Shown here: positions 43,582-51,459 of the stretch, in pieces
Layout: every line of letters starts with the position of its first letter
How positions within the stretch are numbered: the first letter of the stretch is position 1
Origin: UBA5078 sp040384465
GTDB taxonomy: Bacteria > Pseudomonadota > Gammaproteobacteria > Pseudomonadales > Pseudohongiellaceae
DNA length: 64,000 nucleotides
Direction of reading: 5' to 3'
Assembly (NCBI GenBank): GCA_040384465.1
Contig: JAZKJF010000005.1
Coordinates: forward strand, 190,193 to 254,192
Program-made: the position numbers and the translations under genes
The notes under the pieces: generated by a model
What the model was told of the DNA's origin: nothing
Databases searched by the model: none
The model's input: only the letters and a program-made list of their open reading frames with translations

Positions 43582-44064
43582 ATGCCATCATTCGACATCG
43601 TGTCAGAAGTAGATATGCCGGAAGTGAACAACGCCCTGGATCAGGCGCGCCGTGAAGTCGGTACTCGTTTCGATTTCAAGGGCGTCGACGCCACTTTCGA
43701 GATCAAGGAGAAAGAAATAACGCTGACAGCCGAGTCAGACTTTCAGCTGGAGCAGATGCTGGATATCCTCAAAGGCAAGATGGTCAAGCGCAATGTCGAT
43801 GTGAAATCCTTGGAGATCGGTGAGCCGAAACAGTCCGGCAAACAGGCCTTGCAGATCGTCATCATTCAGCAGGGCATTGAGGCCGACGTGGCCCGCAAGC
43901 TGGTGAAGATCATCAAAGAATCCAAGTGCAAGGTGCAGGCCGCCATTCAGGGCGACAAACTGCGCGTCACCGGCAAGAAGCGTGACGACTTGCAGGAATG
44001 CATCGCACTGGTCCGGGAAAGCAACCTCGAAGTTCCCGTCCAATTCAACAACTTCAGGGATTGA
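43582..44064 (+). CDS. yajQ: YajQ-family nucleotide-binding protein
   Basis: Small cytoplasmic protein of 160 residues with two ferredoxin-like halves. MPSFDIVSEVDMPEV, TRFDFKGVDA and the C-terminal VQFNNFRD are family signatures. Xanthomonas and Pseudomonas homologues bind cyclic di-GMP and act as transcriptional co-regulators; a cyclic di-GMP enzyme candidate is encoded at 49004 in this window. The ATG follows a weak AGAGG site. ampG starts about 17 bases after the stop. Confidence 0.95.
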   Translation: MPSFDIVSEVDMPEVNNALDQARREVGTRFDFKGVDATFEIKEKEITLTAESDFQLEQMLDILKGKMVKRNVDVKSLEIGEPKQSGKQALQIVIIQQGIEADVARKLVKIIKESKCKVQAAIQGDKLRVTGKKRDDLQECIALVRESNLEVPVQFNNFRD

Positions 44065-44081
44065 GCCTGCCAGAGCCCCAG

Positions 44082-45815
44082 ATGAGCCAAGGGAAAGCCG
44101 CCCCCGCTGCCGGTATGAATACGTGGAAAGCCCTGGCTGTCTATCGTGAGCGTACCGCCGTGGTCATGCTGCTGTTTGGCTTCGCGGCGGGTTTGCCCTT
44201 TCTGCTGATCTTCGACACGCTCTCCGTCTGGTTGCGGCAGTCTGGTCTTTCGCTGCAGACCATCTCCATCTTTGCGCTCGCCACCCTCAGCTACGCACTC
44301 AAATTCGTCTGGGCGCCACTCATCGACCGTATTCGTCTGCCGGTGCTCGACCGCCTGCTCGGCAAGCGCCGCGCGTGGATGCTGGCGATGCAGGTGTTGA
44401 TCATCATCGGCCTGTGGCTGATCGCCGGGTCGGACCCTGAACTCAGCATCTGGCGAGTGGGCGCCCTCGCGGCTTTCGTTGGTTTCGCGGGCGCAACCCA
44501 GGATATCGCCATCGACGCGTGGCGAATCGAAGCGGTCGACGAGACTCGCTCCGGCGCCATGGCGGCCGCCTATCAGTGGGGCTATCGTCTGGCGATGATC
44601 GTCGCTGGGGCTGTGCCGCTGTTTCTGGCGGAGGCGTTCAGCTGGAATTTCTCCTACGCTGTCATGGCAGGGCTGATGAGCATCGGTATTGCCGGTGTTC
44701 TGCTCGCGCCGCGTGAACGTGTCAGCGATGTGTCGCCTCGTCCCTTGGCCAGTCTGGCCACTGATCTGCCAAGTCGACCGCTGGCCGAATTCCTGGAATG
44801 GGCGTTGCGACTGGCATTGATTGTAGTGGCAGCAGTCATCATGGGCTCGGGCCTGTCGGGCAATGCGGTGTTGTTGCAGGATGTACTGCGCTTGGTTGGA
44901 GCGCCTGCGGAGTCTGGTGAAGCCTTGTTGGTTGCCTGGCGAACCGTGCCAGGCGGTGTCTATCTGCAGGTGACGGCGGTGCTGCTCGGGCTCGGTCTAC
45001 TGGCGCTGGCGTGTCTGCCAGTGCCCGGTGTGAAGACGCGCCCGGGCGTGCATCTGAAGACCGCGTATGGCGAACCGCTGGCCAATTTTTTCGCACGCTT
45101 TGGTACCCGGCTAGGTGGCCTCATTCTGGCGCTGATCTGTCTCTATCGTCTGTCGGATTTCGTGTTGAACCTCATGGGGCCCTTCTACCTGGACCTGGGT
45201 TTCACCCTGAGCGAAATCGCCCAGGTGCGCAAGATATTCGGCGTGGTGGCATTGATTACCGGTGTGGCGCTGGGAGGCTTTTGCGTCGCACGGCTGGGGG
45301 TGCTGCGCACCATGTTGATTGGCGTGTTTGCCAGCCCATTCTCGAATCTGATATTCCTGTGGCTGGCGACTCAGGGGCCGGAGCTTGGCTCTCTCTACCT
45401 GTCGATCACCATCGATAACCTGGCGACGGGATTCGCGGGCACGGCGTTGATCGTCTACATGTCATCACTCACCTCGGCCGGTTTTACCGCGACCCAGTAC
45501 GCCTTGTTTTCCTCACTGTATGCGTTGCTTGGCAAACTCGTGGCATCCCAGAGTGGCCGTCTCGTGGAAGCTTCCGCGCGCTCGGCCGACGCCGGTGGAC
45601 CGCTCGCGGCTCTGATGCCTATGTTTGCCGATTTGCCTCCGGAATCACTGGCCACTGGTGCGGCCACTGCGGGCGTTTCGCCTGCTGCACTGGGTGCGGG
45701 CTATGCGACATTTTTCATTTATTCATTCGCCATCGGGTTGGTCGCTATTACGCTGGCCTTCATGGTGGCAAGGCGCCAGCGTGACGTCGAATCGGCTGGT
45801 TTGGGGAGAGAGTAG
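44082..45815 (+). CDS. ampG: AmpG-like muropeptide permease
   Basis: Major facilitator protein that imports GlcNAc-anhydroMurNAc peptides for recycling, feeding AmpD. About 577 residues and some 14 hydrophobic segments, matching the long AmpG of Pseudomonas. Family blocks are FGFAAGLPFLLIFDTLSVWL, LKFVWAPLIDR, GKRRAWM, and FVGFAGATQDIAIDAWRIE. ATG 44082 is preferred; TTG 44061, overlapping the yajQ stop, and ATG 44115 are alternatives. fxsA overlaps the stop by one base. Confidence 0.9.
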   Translation: MSQGKAAPAAGMNTWKALAVYRERTAVVMLLFGFAAGLPFLLIFDTLSVWLRQSGLSLQTISIFALATLSYALKFVWAPLIDRIRLPVLDRLLGKRRAWMLAMQVLIIIGLWLIAGSDPELSIWRVGALAAFVGFAGATQDIAIDAWRIEAVDETRSGAMAAAYQWGYRLAMIVAGAVPLFLAEAFSWNFSYAVMAGLMSIGIAGVLLAPRERVSDVSPRPLASLATDLPSRPLAEFLEWALRLALIVVAAVIMGSGLSGNAVLLQDVLRLVGAPAESGEALLVAWRTVPGGVYLQVTAVLLGLGLLALACLPVPGVKTRPGVHLKTAYGEPLANFFARFGTRLGGLILALICLYRLSDFVLNLMGPFYLDLGFTLSEIAQVRKIFGVVALITGVALGGFCVARLGVLRTMLIGVFASPFSNLIFLWLATQGPELGSLYLSITIDNLATGFAGTALIVYMSSLTSAGFTATQYALFSSLYALLGKLVASQSGRLVEASARSADAGGPLAALMPMFADLPPESLATGAATAGVSPAALGAGYATFFIYSFAIGLVAITLAFMVARRQRDVESAGLGRE

Positions 45816-46306
45816 TGCGCTTTTCTTTGTTTTTCTTCGTGGTCATACCGTTCGTGGAGATTATGATCCTGCTGGAAGTCAGCGAGCGGATCGGTGGCTG
45901 GAATACCGTGCTCGTGGTGCTTGGCACTGCCGTGCTTGGTATCAGTCTGCTGCGTCGGCAGGGTTTCAGCACGATGACGCGCTTTCAGCAGCGGCTGCGC
46001 AGTGGTGAGTTGCCCGCGCAGGAAATAGTCGAAGGCATGATCATCGCGTTCTGTGGCGCGCTGTTGCTGGCGCCCGGTTTCATCACCGACAGCATAGGCA
46101 TCCTCGGGCTGCTGCCGCCGGTACGCAAAGCGATTGCCAGACGTATCCTGCGCTCGGGCGGTGCTTTCATGAGTGGTGGCCCGTTCACCATGGGCAGTCA
46201 GTTTCAGTATCGCGAGACGCGCTTCGATGAGGGTGACATCATCGAGGGGGATGTGGTGGAGGACGAGCCTCGTCCCAAACCCCAACTCGAAAAGGATCGT
46301 GAATAG
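45815..46306 (+). CDS. fxsA: FxsA-family membrane protein
   Basis: Inner-membrane protein of 163 residues with N-terminal hydrophobic segments (about 3-19, 27-45, 70-95) and GAVLLLAPGFITD-like block ALLLAPGFITDSIG, the family hallmark. In E. coli FxsA lessens exclusion of phage T7 by the F plasmid; the normal role is unknown. Location just before groES is also the E. coli arrangement. GTG 45815 overlaps the ampG stop by one base. The C-terminus is acidic and soluble. Confidence 0.93.
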   Translation: MRFSLFFFVVIPFVEIMILLEVSERIGGWNTVLVVLGTAVLGISLLRRQGFSTMTRFQQRLRSGELPAQEIVEGMIIAFCGALLLAPGFITDSIGILGLLPPVRKAIARRILRSGGAFMSGGPFTMGSQFQYRETRFDEGDIIEGDVVEDEPRPKPQLEKDRE

Positions 46307-46319
46307 AATTCACTGACCT

Positions 46320-46342
46320 GTAGGAGCCTGCCCTGCAGGCGA
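46320..46342 (+). repeat. REP-like element, GCCTGC stem type, copy 1
   Basis: GTAGGA, hairpin GCCTGC-CCT-GCAGGC, then GA. First of three copies packed between fxsA and the groES promoter, and opposite in orientation to the other two. Confidence 0.8.
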
Positions 46343-46373
46343 CCTGATTTGGCACAGTGAAGGGATCAGGCGG

Positions 46374-46397
46374 TCGCCTGCAGGGCAGGCTCATACA
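46374..46397 (-). repeat. REP-like element, GCCTGC stem type, copy 2
   Basis: Same unit on the minus strand, with GTATGA in place of GTAGGA in the head. With copy 1 it makes an inverted pair separated by 31 bases. Confidence 0.75.
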
Positions 46398-46408
46398 GGA
46401 TACGTGGG

Positions 46409-46431
46409 TCGCCTGCAGGGCAGGCTCCTAC
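46409..46431 (-). repeat. REP-like element, GCCTGC stem type, copy 3
   Basis: Perfect unit on the minus strand, in direct orientation with copy 2 and identical over its length to the copy near sodB (62226-62249). Confidence 0.8.
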
Positions 46432-46473
46432 CGTTCAACCGAAGAAAATCTGCACTTTTTTTAGTGGTAGCCA

Positions 46474-46500
46474 TTGAAATGCCACGCCGCAGCCCCATCT
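46474..46500 (+). promoter_or_regulatory. Sigma-32 heat-shock promoter of groES-groEL
   Basis: TTGAAA at 46474-46479, a 13-base spacer and CCCCATCT at 46493-46500 match the sigma-32 consensus (CTTGAA, 13-15 bases, CCCCATNT). The start point is expected near 46506. No CIRCE inverted repeat for HrcA is seen in the leader. Confidence 0.85.
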
Positions 46501-46580
46501 AGTGTCCACCAATTAAGTTTCAGGGCTCGCGCGCCAGCGGCGCAAGAGCGCTAATCATTTGAGTCAGGAGAGAAAAAGCA

Positions 46581-46871
46581 ATGAAAATCAGACCGTTGCA
46601 GGACCGAGTAGTAGTACGACGCAAGGAAGAAGAGACCAAGTCAGCGGGAGGCATCGTACTGCCGGGTTCGGCTGCTGAGAAGCCTGCTCAGGGCGAAGTG
46701 TTGGCAGTAGGCCCGGGCAAAATCATGGAAAACGGCGAGAAGCGTCCGGTAGACCTGAAGGTCGGTGACATCGTGGTATTCGGCAAGTACGCCAGCAACA
46801 CCGTCAAGATCGACAATGAAGAACTGCTCATCCTTAGCGAGAGCGAGATCTACGGCGTAATCCTGGCCTGA
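46581..46871 (+). CDS. groES: GroES co-chaperonin
   Basis: The 96-residue lid of the GroEL chamber. MKIRPLQDRVVVRRKEEE starts the chain, the mobile loop is ETKSAGGIVLPGSAAEKP, and the GDIVVFGKYA block follows. CAGGAGAG precedes the ATG. groEL lies 102 bases on and both share the sigma-32 promoter upstream. Confidence 0.98.
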   Translation: MKIRPLQDRVVVRRKEEETKSAGGIVLPGSAAEKPAQGEVLAVGPGKIMENGEKRPVDLKVGDIVVFGKYASNTVKIDNEELLILSESEIYGVILA

Positions 46872-46973
46872 TCATCAGGCCCGGCCGTTAACAACAGATT
46901 TCGCGGATTGACTCCTCCAGACGAGTCTCCGCTCAACCGACAATGAACTATTGAGAACACAGGAATAAAGAAA

Positions 46974-48620
46974 ATGGCTAAAGACGTAAAATTTGGTGAT
47001 CCCGCGCGCCAGAAAATGCTCAAAGGCGTGAACATCCTCGCAGACGCAGTCAAAGTCACCCTCGGCCCGAAAGGCCGTAACGTGGTACTGGACAAGTCCT
47101 ATGGCGCGCCAACCGTGACCAAAGACGGCGTGTCCGTTGCCAAAGAGATCGAGCTGAAAGACAAGTTCGAAAACATGGGCGCCCAGATGGTGAAGGAAGT
47201 GGCTTCCCAGACTTCTGACGTCGCCGGTGACGGTACAACTACTGCAACAGTGCTGGCCCAGGCCATCCTGAACGAAGGCCTCAAATCAGTCGCAGCGGGC
47301 ATGAACCCGATGGACCTGAAGCGCGGCATCGACAAGGCTGTTAAAGCCATGGTCGAAGAAGTGGGCAAGCTGTCCATTCCCTGCACCGATTCCAAATCCA
47401 TTGCCCAGGTAGGCACCATCTCCGCCAACTCTGACGAGCAGATCGGCGCGATCATTGCGGAAGCGATGGAAAAAGTCGGCAAAGAAGGCGTCATCACTGT
47501 GGAAGAAGGTTCCGGTTTTGACAACGAACTGGACGTCGTGGAAGGCATGCAGTTTGACCGTGGTTACCTGTCCCCGTACTTCGTGAACAACCAGGACAAC
47601 ATGAGTGCCGAGCTGGAGAATCCGTTCATCCTGCTGGTCGACAAGAAGATCTCCAACATCCGCGAAATGCTGCCGGTGCTCGAAGCCGTTGCCAAGTCCG
47701 GTCGTCCACTGCTGGTGATTGCAGAAGACGTAGAGGGTGAAGCGCTGGCAACTCTGATCGTCAACAACATGCGCGGCATCGTCAAAGTGGCCGCTGCCAA
47801 GGCGCCAGGTTTTGGTGACCGTCGCAAAGCCATGCTGGAAGACATCGCCGTTCTGACTGGCGGTACTGTGATCTCCGAAGAAGTGGGCCTGAGCCTGGAA
47901 AGCGCGACTCTGGAACACCTGGGTCACGCCAAGAGCGTGGTTCTGTCCAAAGAGAACACCACCATCATCGACGGTGCTGGTGACTCCAAGATCATCGAAG
48001 CCCGCGTTGGCCAGATCCGTCGTCAGATCGAAGACACGTCTTCTGACTACGACAAAGAGAAACTGCAAGAGCGCGTGGCCAAACTGGCTGGTGGCGTTGC
48101 GGTTATCAAAGTCGGTGCCGGCACCGAGATGGAAATGAAAGAGAAGAAAGCCCGCGTTGAAGACGCACTGCACTCTACCCGCGCTGCGGTGGAAGAGGGC
48201 GTGGTCCCCGGCGGTGGCGTGGCACTGATTCGTGCTCTGCAGAAAGTCGAAGGCCTGAAGGGCGACAACGAAGACCAGAACGTGGGCATCGCCCTGTTGC
48301 TGCGTGCCGTGACTGCTCCCCTGCGTCAGATCGTGGCCAATGCCGGTGATGAGCCGTCAGTGGTGCTGGACAAGGTCAAGGCAGGCAAAGGCAACTACGG
48401 TTACAACGCTGCGTCCGGTCAGTACGTGGACATGGTTGAAGCCGGTATCATCGACCCAGCCAAAGTGACCCGCAGCGCGCTGCAGGCTGCTGGCTCTGTC
48501 GCTGGTCTGATGATCACTACCGAGTGCATGATCTGCGACATCGTCGAAGACAAGCCTGCTGGTGGCGGTGGAGACATGGGTGGCATGGGCGGAATGGGTG
48601 GTATGGGCGGCATGATGTAA
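46974..48620 (+). CDS. groEL: GroEL chaperonin
   Basis: ATP-dependent 14-mer that folds proteins in its cavity. The 548 residues contain VTLGPKGRNVVLDKSYGAP, the ATPase residues of GDGTTTATVLAQ, the apical domain, and a C-terminal GGM repeat tail (MGGMGGMGGMGGMM), typical of group I chaperonins. Full length and intact. Followed by a REP-like unit and a strong terminator. Confidence 0.99.
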   Translation: MAKDVKFGDPARQKMLKGVNILADAVKVTLGPKGRNVVLDKSYGAPTVTKDGVSVAKEIELKDKFENMGAQMVKEVASQTSDVAGDGTTTATVLAQAILNEGLKSVAAGMNPMDLKRGIDKAVKAMVEEVGKLSIPCTDSKSIAQVGTISANSDEQIGAIIAEAMEKVGKEGVITVEEGSGFDNELDVVEGMQFDRGYLSPYFVNNQDNMSAELENPFILLVDKKISNIREMLPVLEAVAKSGRPLLVIAEDVEGEALATLIVNNMRGIVKVAAAKAPGFGDRRKAMLEDIAVLTGGTVISEEVGLSLESATLEHLGHAKSVVLSKENTTIIDGAGDSKIIEARVGQIRRQIEDTSSDYDKEKLQERVAKLAGGVAVIKVGAGTEMEMKEKKARVEDALHSTRAAVEEGVVPGGGVALIRALQKVEGLKGDNEDQNVGIALLLRAVTAPLRQIVANAGDEPSVVLDKVKAGKGNYGYNAASGQYVDMVEAGIIDPAKVTRSALQAAGSVAGLMITTECMICDIVEDKPAGGGGDMGGMGGMGGMGGMM

Positions 48621-48637
48621 CACGCCGACCGTCCTGC

Positions 48638-48659
48638 GTGGGAGCTTGCCTGCAAGCGA
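48638..48659 (+). repeat. REP-like element, GCTTGC stem type
   Basis: GTGGGA, hairpin GCTTGC-CT-GCAAGC, then GA, between the groEL stop and its terminator. Third stem version of the REP family in this window. Confidence 0.7.
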
Positions 48660-48693
48660 ATTACCCCTCACAAGCACGTTCGCTAGAAAGAAC

Positions 48694-48724
48694 AAAAACC
48701 CCGCTTCGGCGGGGTTTTTTTTTC
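48694..48724 (+). terminator. Rho-independent terminator of groESL
   Basis: AAAAACCCCGC, a TTCG loop and GCGGGGTTTTT, followed by more T residues. A textbook terminator. Confidence 0.97.
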
Positions 48725-49003
48725 AGGATGGGCAATTACCTGATGCTGTGCCGTCAGCACCCCACCAGGAGGCTCAATGGCGTACAGGGATGAGGATAGG
48801 CGCACCGTCAAATTCGTGATAAATAGTCGTGGGTTGTATTGCAGAGAGTGTGAACACGGGGTAGTCTCTACTCTAAATCCCTAAAAGTTCTGATCTCTAT
48901 ACACAATCAAAATAAGAAAGACAGAAAGAGGTTTGGTATATTTCCTAAACACACTTTTGGTCGGGAAATTCAAATCAAACCTTAGTCCAAAAGGATATGA
49001 GGT
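48725..49003. other. Intergenic region before the GGDEF-EAL gene
   Basis: No gene is recognised. The base composition becomes visibly A+T-richer from about 48810 and stays so through the two signalling genes. AAAGGATATGAGGT precedes ATG 49004 and supplies its ribosome site. No convincing -35/-10 pair was fixed. Confidence 0.5.
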
Positions 49004-51430
49004 ATGAGCAACGAAAAAGTACTTGTTGTTGAAGATGAGAATATCGTTGCGTTGGACCTGAAACGGCGGCTAAAAAAATTAGGCTATGACGTAATTGGCA
49101 TGGCTTCCAATGCGAACAGAGCATTAAACCTGGTTGAAGAGCACGTTCCCGATATTGTCTTGATGGACATCCATATTCAAGGCAATACTGATGGCATCGA
49201 GATCGCCCGCATACTCTATGAGAAGTACAGCATCCCTGTCATATTTTTGACCGCCTATTCAGAAGAAGCTACCCTGCTTCGTGCAAAAAAATCCAAGCCT
49301 TATGGTTATCTCTTGAAGCCATTCTCCGAGCGCGAACTGCATGCAGGAATACAGGTCGCATTGGAGAAAAGCCAGGCGGATAGAAAGATAAGAAATAACC
49401 AAGTTCACTTGCAGCTTGCTCTGGAAGCAGGAAATTTTCATACCTGGGAGACCAGTAGCGGAGATGAAAATGTCATTCTTTCCTATACCTCTGGTGGTCG
49501 TGTTTCAGATGTAACAGATTGGCCATCACTGCTACAGCAGATAGTGCCGGAGGATCGCGCGAAAGTATTCCACCGCATCGAGAGTATCAAGCACGCTGCC
49601 AATCTCGAGATCGAAATGGACTTTGAAATCCTTGATCCTGATATTGGACACCGCTGGCTAGCCATGTTCGGCAAGTCGCATCAAATGGATTCTGGAATAA
49701 AAATAGTGGGGGTTCTGCAAGACATCACAGAACGACGCTTAGTTGAGGATAATTTAAAACAGGCAGCGTCAGTATACCGCTGCAGTGCTGATGGCATCGT
49801 AATTCTGGACTCACAAATGAAGGTGATCAGCGCCAATACAGCCTTCGCGCGTATCACGGGTTATCAGAGTGAATCTGCAATTGGCTCTGAGTTGAATTTT
49901 CTTGCTGAGAAAACCATTGGCAATAAGTTGGCCATACAAATCAAATCAGAAGTCGAAACACATGGGTTTTGGCAAGGCGAAATTAAAACTTACCGAGCCA
50001 ATCATGAGTTCTTATACGCTTGGGTAAACATCGGGAAAATCCCCGATACCGTCAGCACTCTTGGTCAGTTTGTCGTGGTCATCTCTGATATTACTGAAAT
50101 TCGTGATACGCAAGAAAAGTTATCGCGCATTGCCTACTACGATGCGCTCACCAACCTCCCTAACCGCAATCTTTTTATGGACCGTCTTGAAATCGCCATG
50201 GCCAAGGCCAAGCGCGATAGCAAGGAACTGGCAATACTCTTCTTGGATCTCGACCATTTCAAGCGGATCAACGACACACTCGGGCACCAGGTCGGCGACA
50301 TTATGCTTAAAGCTGTGGCAAATCGCCTGAAATCGCAAATACGGGCTGTCGATACCCTATGCCGCATCGGGGGCGACGAATTCATTGTGATTATCGATCG
50401 TTTTAGTGCGCTGGAAGACCTTGCAGTGATCGCGAACAAACTACTCGACTCACTACGAGTGCCACTCAAACTTGGTAGTACAGAAGTAATCCCCAACGCA
50501 AGTATTGGTATCAGCATCTATCCAGTAGACTCACGAAACAAGGATGACCTGATCAAGATGGCCGACACAGCCATGTACTTCTCAAAGAATAGCGGACGTA
50601 GCCGCTACGCCTTCTACAAGCAAGAAATGACGATCAAAGCCGAGCACTATTTGCAACGGGAACACGAGCTGCGCTATGCCTTGCAACACAATCAGCTTCT
50701 CATGCACTACCAACCGCAATGCAATGCTGTCACTAAAACCATTGTCGGTCTTGAGGCTCTTATCCGCTGGCAGCACCCCGAGCTAGGCTTGGTGTGTGCC
50801 CTCGAGATAATCCCTGTGGCAGAGACGAGTGATCTAATCATTAGCGTTGGGAATTGGGTAATCGACGAAGTGTGCAGACAGTGTGAGGAATGGTTCAAAG
50901 CAGGTACGGTAATAGAGCGAGTGGCAATTAATGTCTCTCCGCGGCAACTACAGGACAATCAATTTGTAGGAGTTCTCGCGGCAGCGTTGCAGAGGCATAA
51001 AATTGCTCCTCATGTAATAGAAGTGGAGATTACCGAGTCGTGCTTGCAAGACAATGAGGCATGTATTCGCAGTCTTACGCAGTTAGAGAAACTAGGCGTC
51101 ACTATCTCTATCGACGACTTCGGCACCGGCTATTCTTGTTTGAGCTCCTTGCGTACTCTACCCATTCATCGTCTTAAAATTGATCAAGCATTTGTGCGCG
51201 ATATTCCAGAAGATGACAGTGCCTGTGCTATAGCCTCTGCTATCGTAGCGCTTAGCCAGCAGCTCAAACTGGAGGTCATTGCCGAAGGGATAGAAACCAT
51301 AGAACAAGCCGAATTTATGAAATCGATTGGTTGTCAGGAATTGCAGGGCTACTTATTTAGTAGGCCCGTGCCAGCTAACGAAATCGTGTCACTTGTATCG
51401 CACGATAGGGCAAGGCTTATTTCGTCTTAA
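49004..51430 (+). CDS. REC-PAS-GGDEF-EAL cyclic di-GMP enzyme
   Basis: Response regulator of 808 residues. A receiver domain (1-125) has acidic E10/D11, phospho-acceptor D55, T83 and K105. A PAS-like region (about 132-245) and a PAS domain (about 252-368) follow. The GGDEF domain (about 374-540) keeps GGDEF at 456-460 and an RxxD inhibitory site at 447-450. The EAL domain (about 555-800) keeps EAL 584-586, NVSPRQL, EITES, DDFGTGYS, the Lys of LKIDQAF and AEGIET. Both cyclase and phosphodiesterase could be active. It uses A+T-richer codons than neighbours. The kinase at 51460 may be its partner. Confidence 0.92.
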   Translation: MSNEKVLVVEDENIVALDLKRRLKKLGYDVIGMASNANRALNLVEEHVPDIVLMDIHIQGNTDGIEIARILYEKYSIPVIFLTAYSEEATLLRAKKSKPYGYLLKPFSERELHAGIQVALEKSQADRKIRNNQVHLQLALEAGNFHTWETSSGDENVILSYTSGGRVSDVTDWPSLLQQIVPEDRAKVFHRIESIKHAANLEIEMDFEILDPDIGHRWLAMFGKSHQMDSGIKIVGVLQDITERRLVEDNLKQAASVYRCSADGIVILDSQMKVISANTAFARITGYQSESAIGSELNFLAEKTIGNKLAIQIKSEVETHGFWQGEIKTYRANHEFLYAWVNIGKIPDTVSTLGQFVVVISDITEIRDTQEKLSRIAYYDALTNLPNRNLFMDRLEIAMAKAKRDSKELAILFLDLDHFKRINDTLGHQVGDIMLKAVANRLKSQIRAVDTLCRIGGDEFIVIIDRFSALEDLAVIANKLLDSLRVPLKLGSTEVIPNASIGISIYPVDSRNKDDLIKMADTAMYFSKNSGRSRYAFYKQEMTIKAEHYLQREHELRYALQHNQLLMHYQPQCNAVTKTIVGLEALIRWQHPELGLVCALEIIPVAETSDLIISVGNWVIDEVCRQCEEWFKAGTVIERVAINVSPRQLQDNQFVGVLAAALQRHKIAPHVIEVEITESCLQDNEACIRSLTQLEKLGVTISIDDFGTGYSCLSSLRTLPIHRLKIDQAFVRDIPEDDSACAIASAIVALSQQLKLEVIAEGIETIEQAEFMKSIGCQELQGYLFSRPVPANEIVSLVSHDRARLISS

Positions 51431-51459
51431 ATGAATTCAAGCACGATTCTGGAGGCGAA

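Noticed and set aside
46374..46431. Two direct 23-base repeats that might begin a CRISPR array
   Set aside because: Only two direct copies with a 12-base gap, and the same unit occurs inverted at 46320 and alone at 62226; the hairpin and GTAGGA head fit REP elements.
46501..46580. Possible CIRCE element for HrcA in the groES leader
   Set aside because: The TTAGCACTC-N9-GAGTGCTAA repeat is absent; only short GC-rich mirror segments occur.
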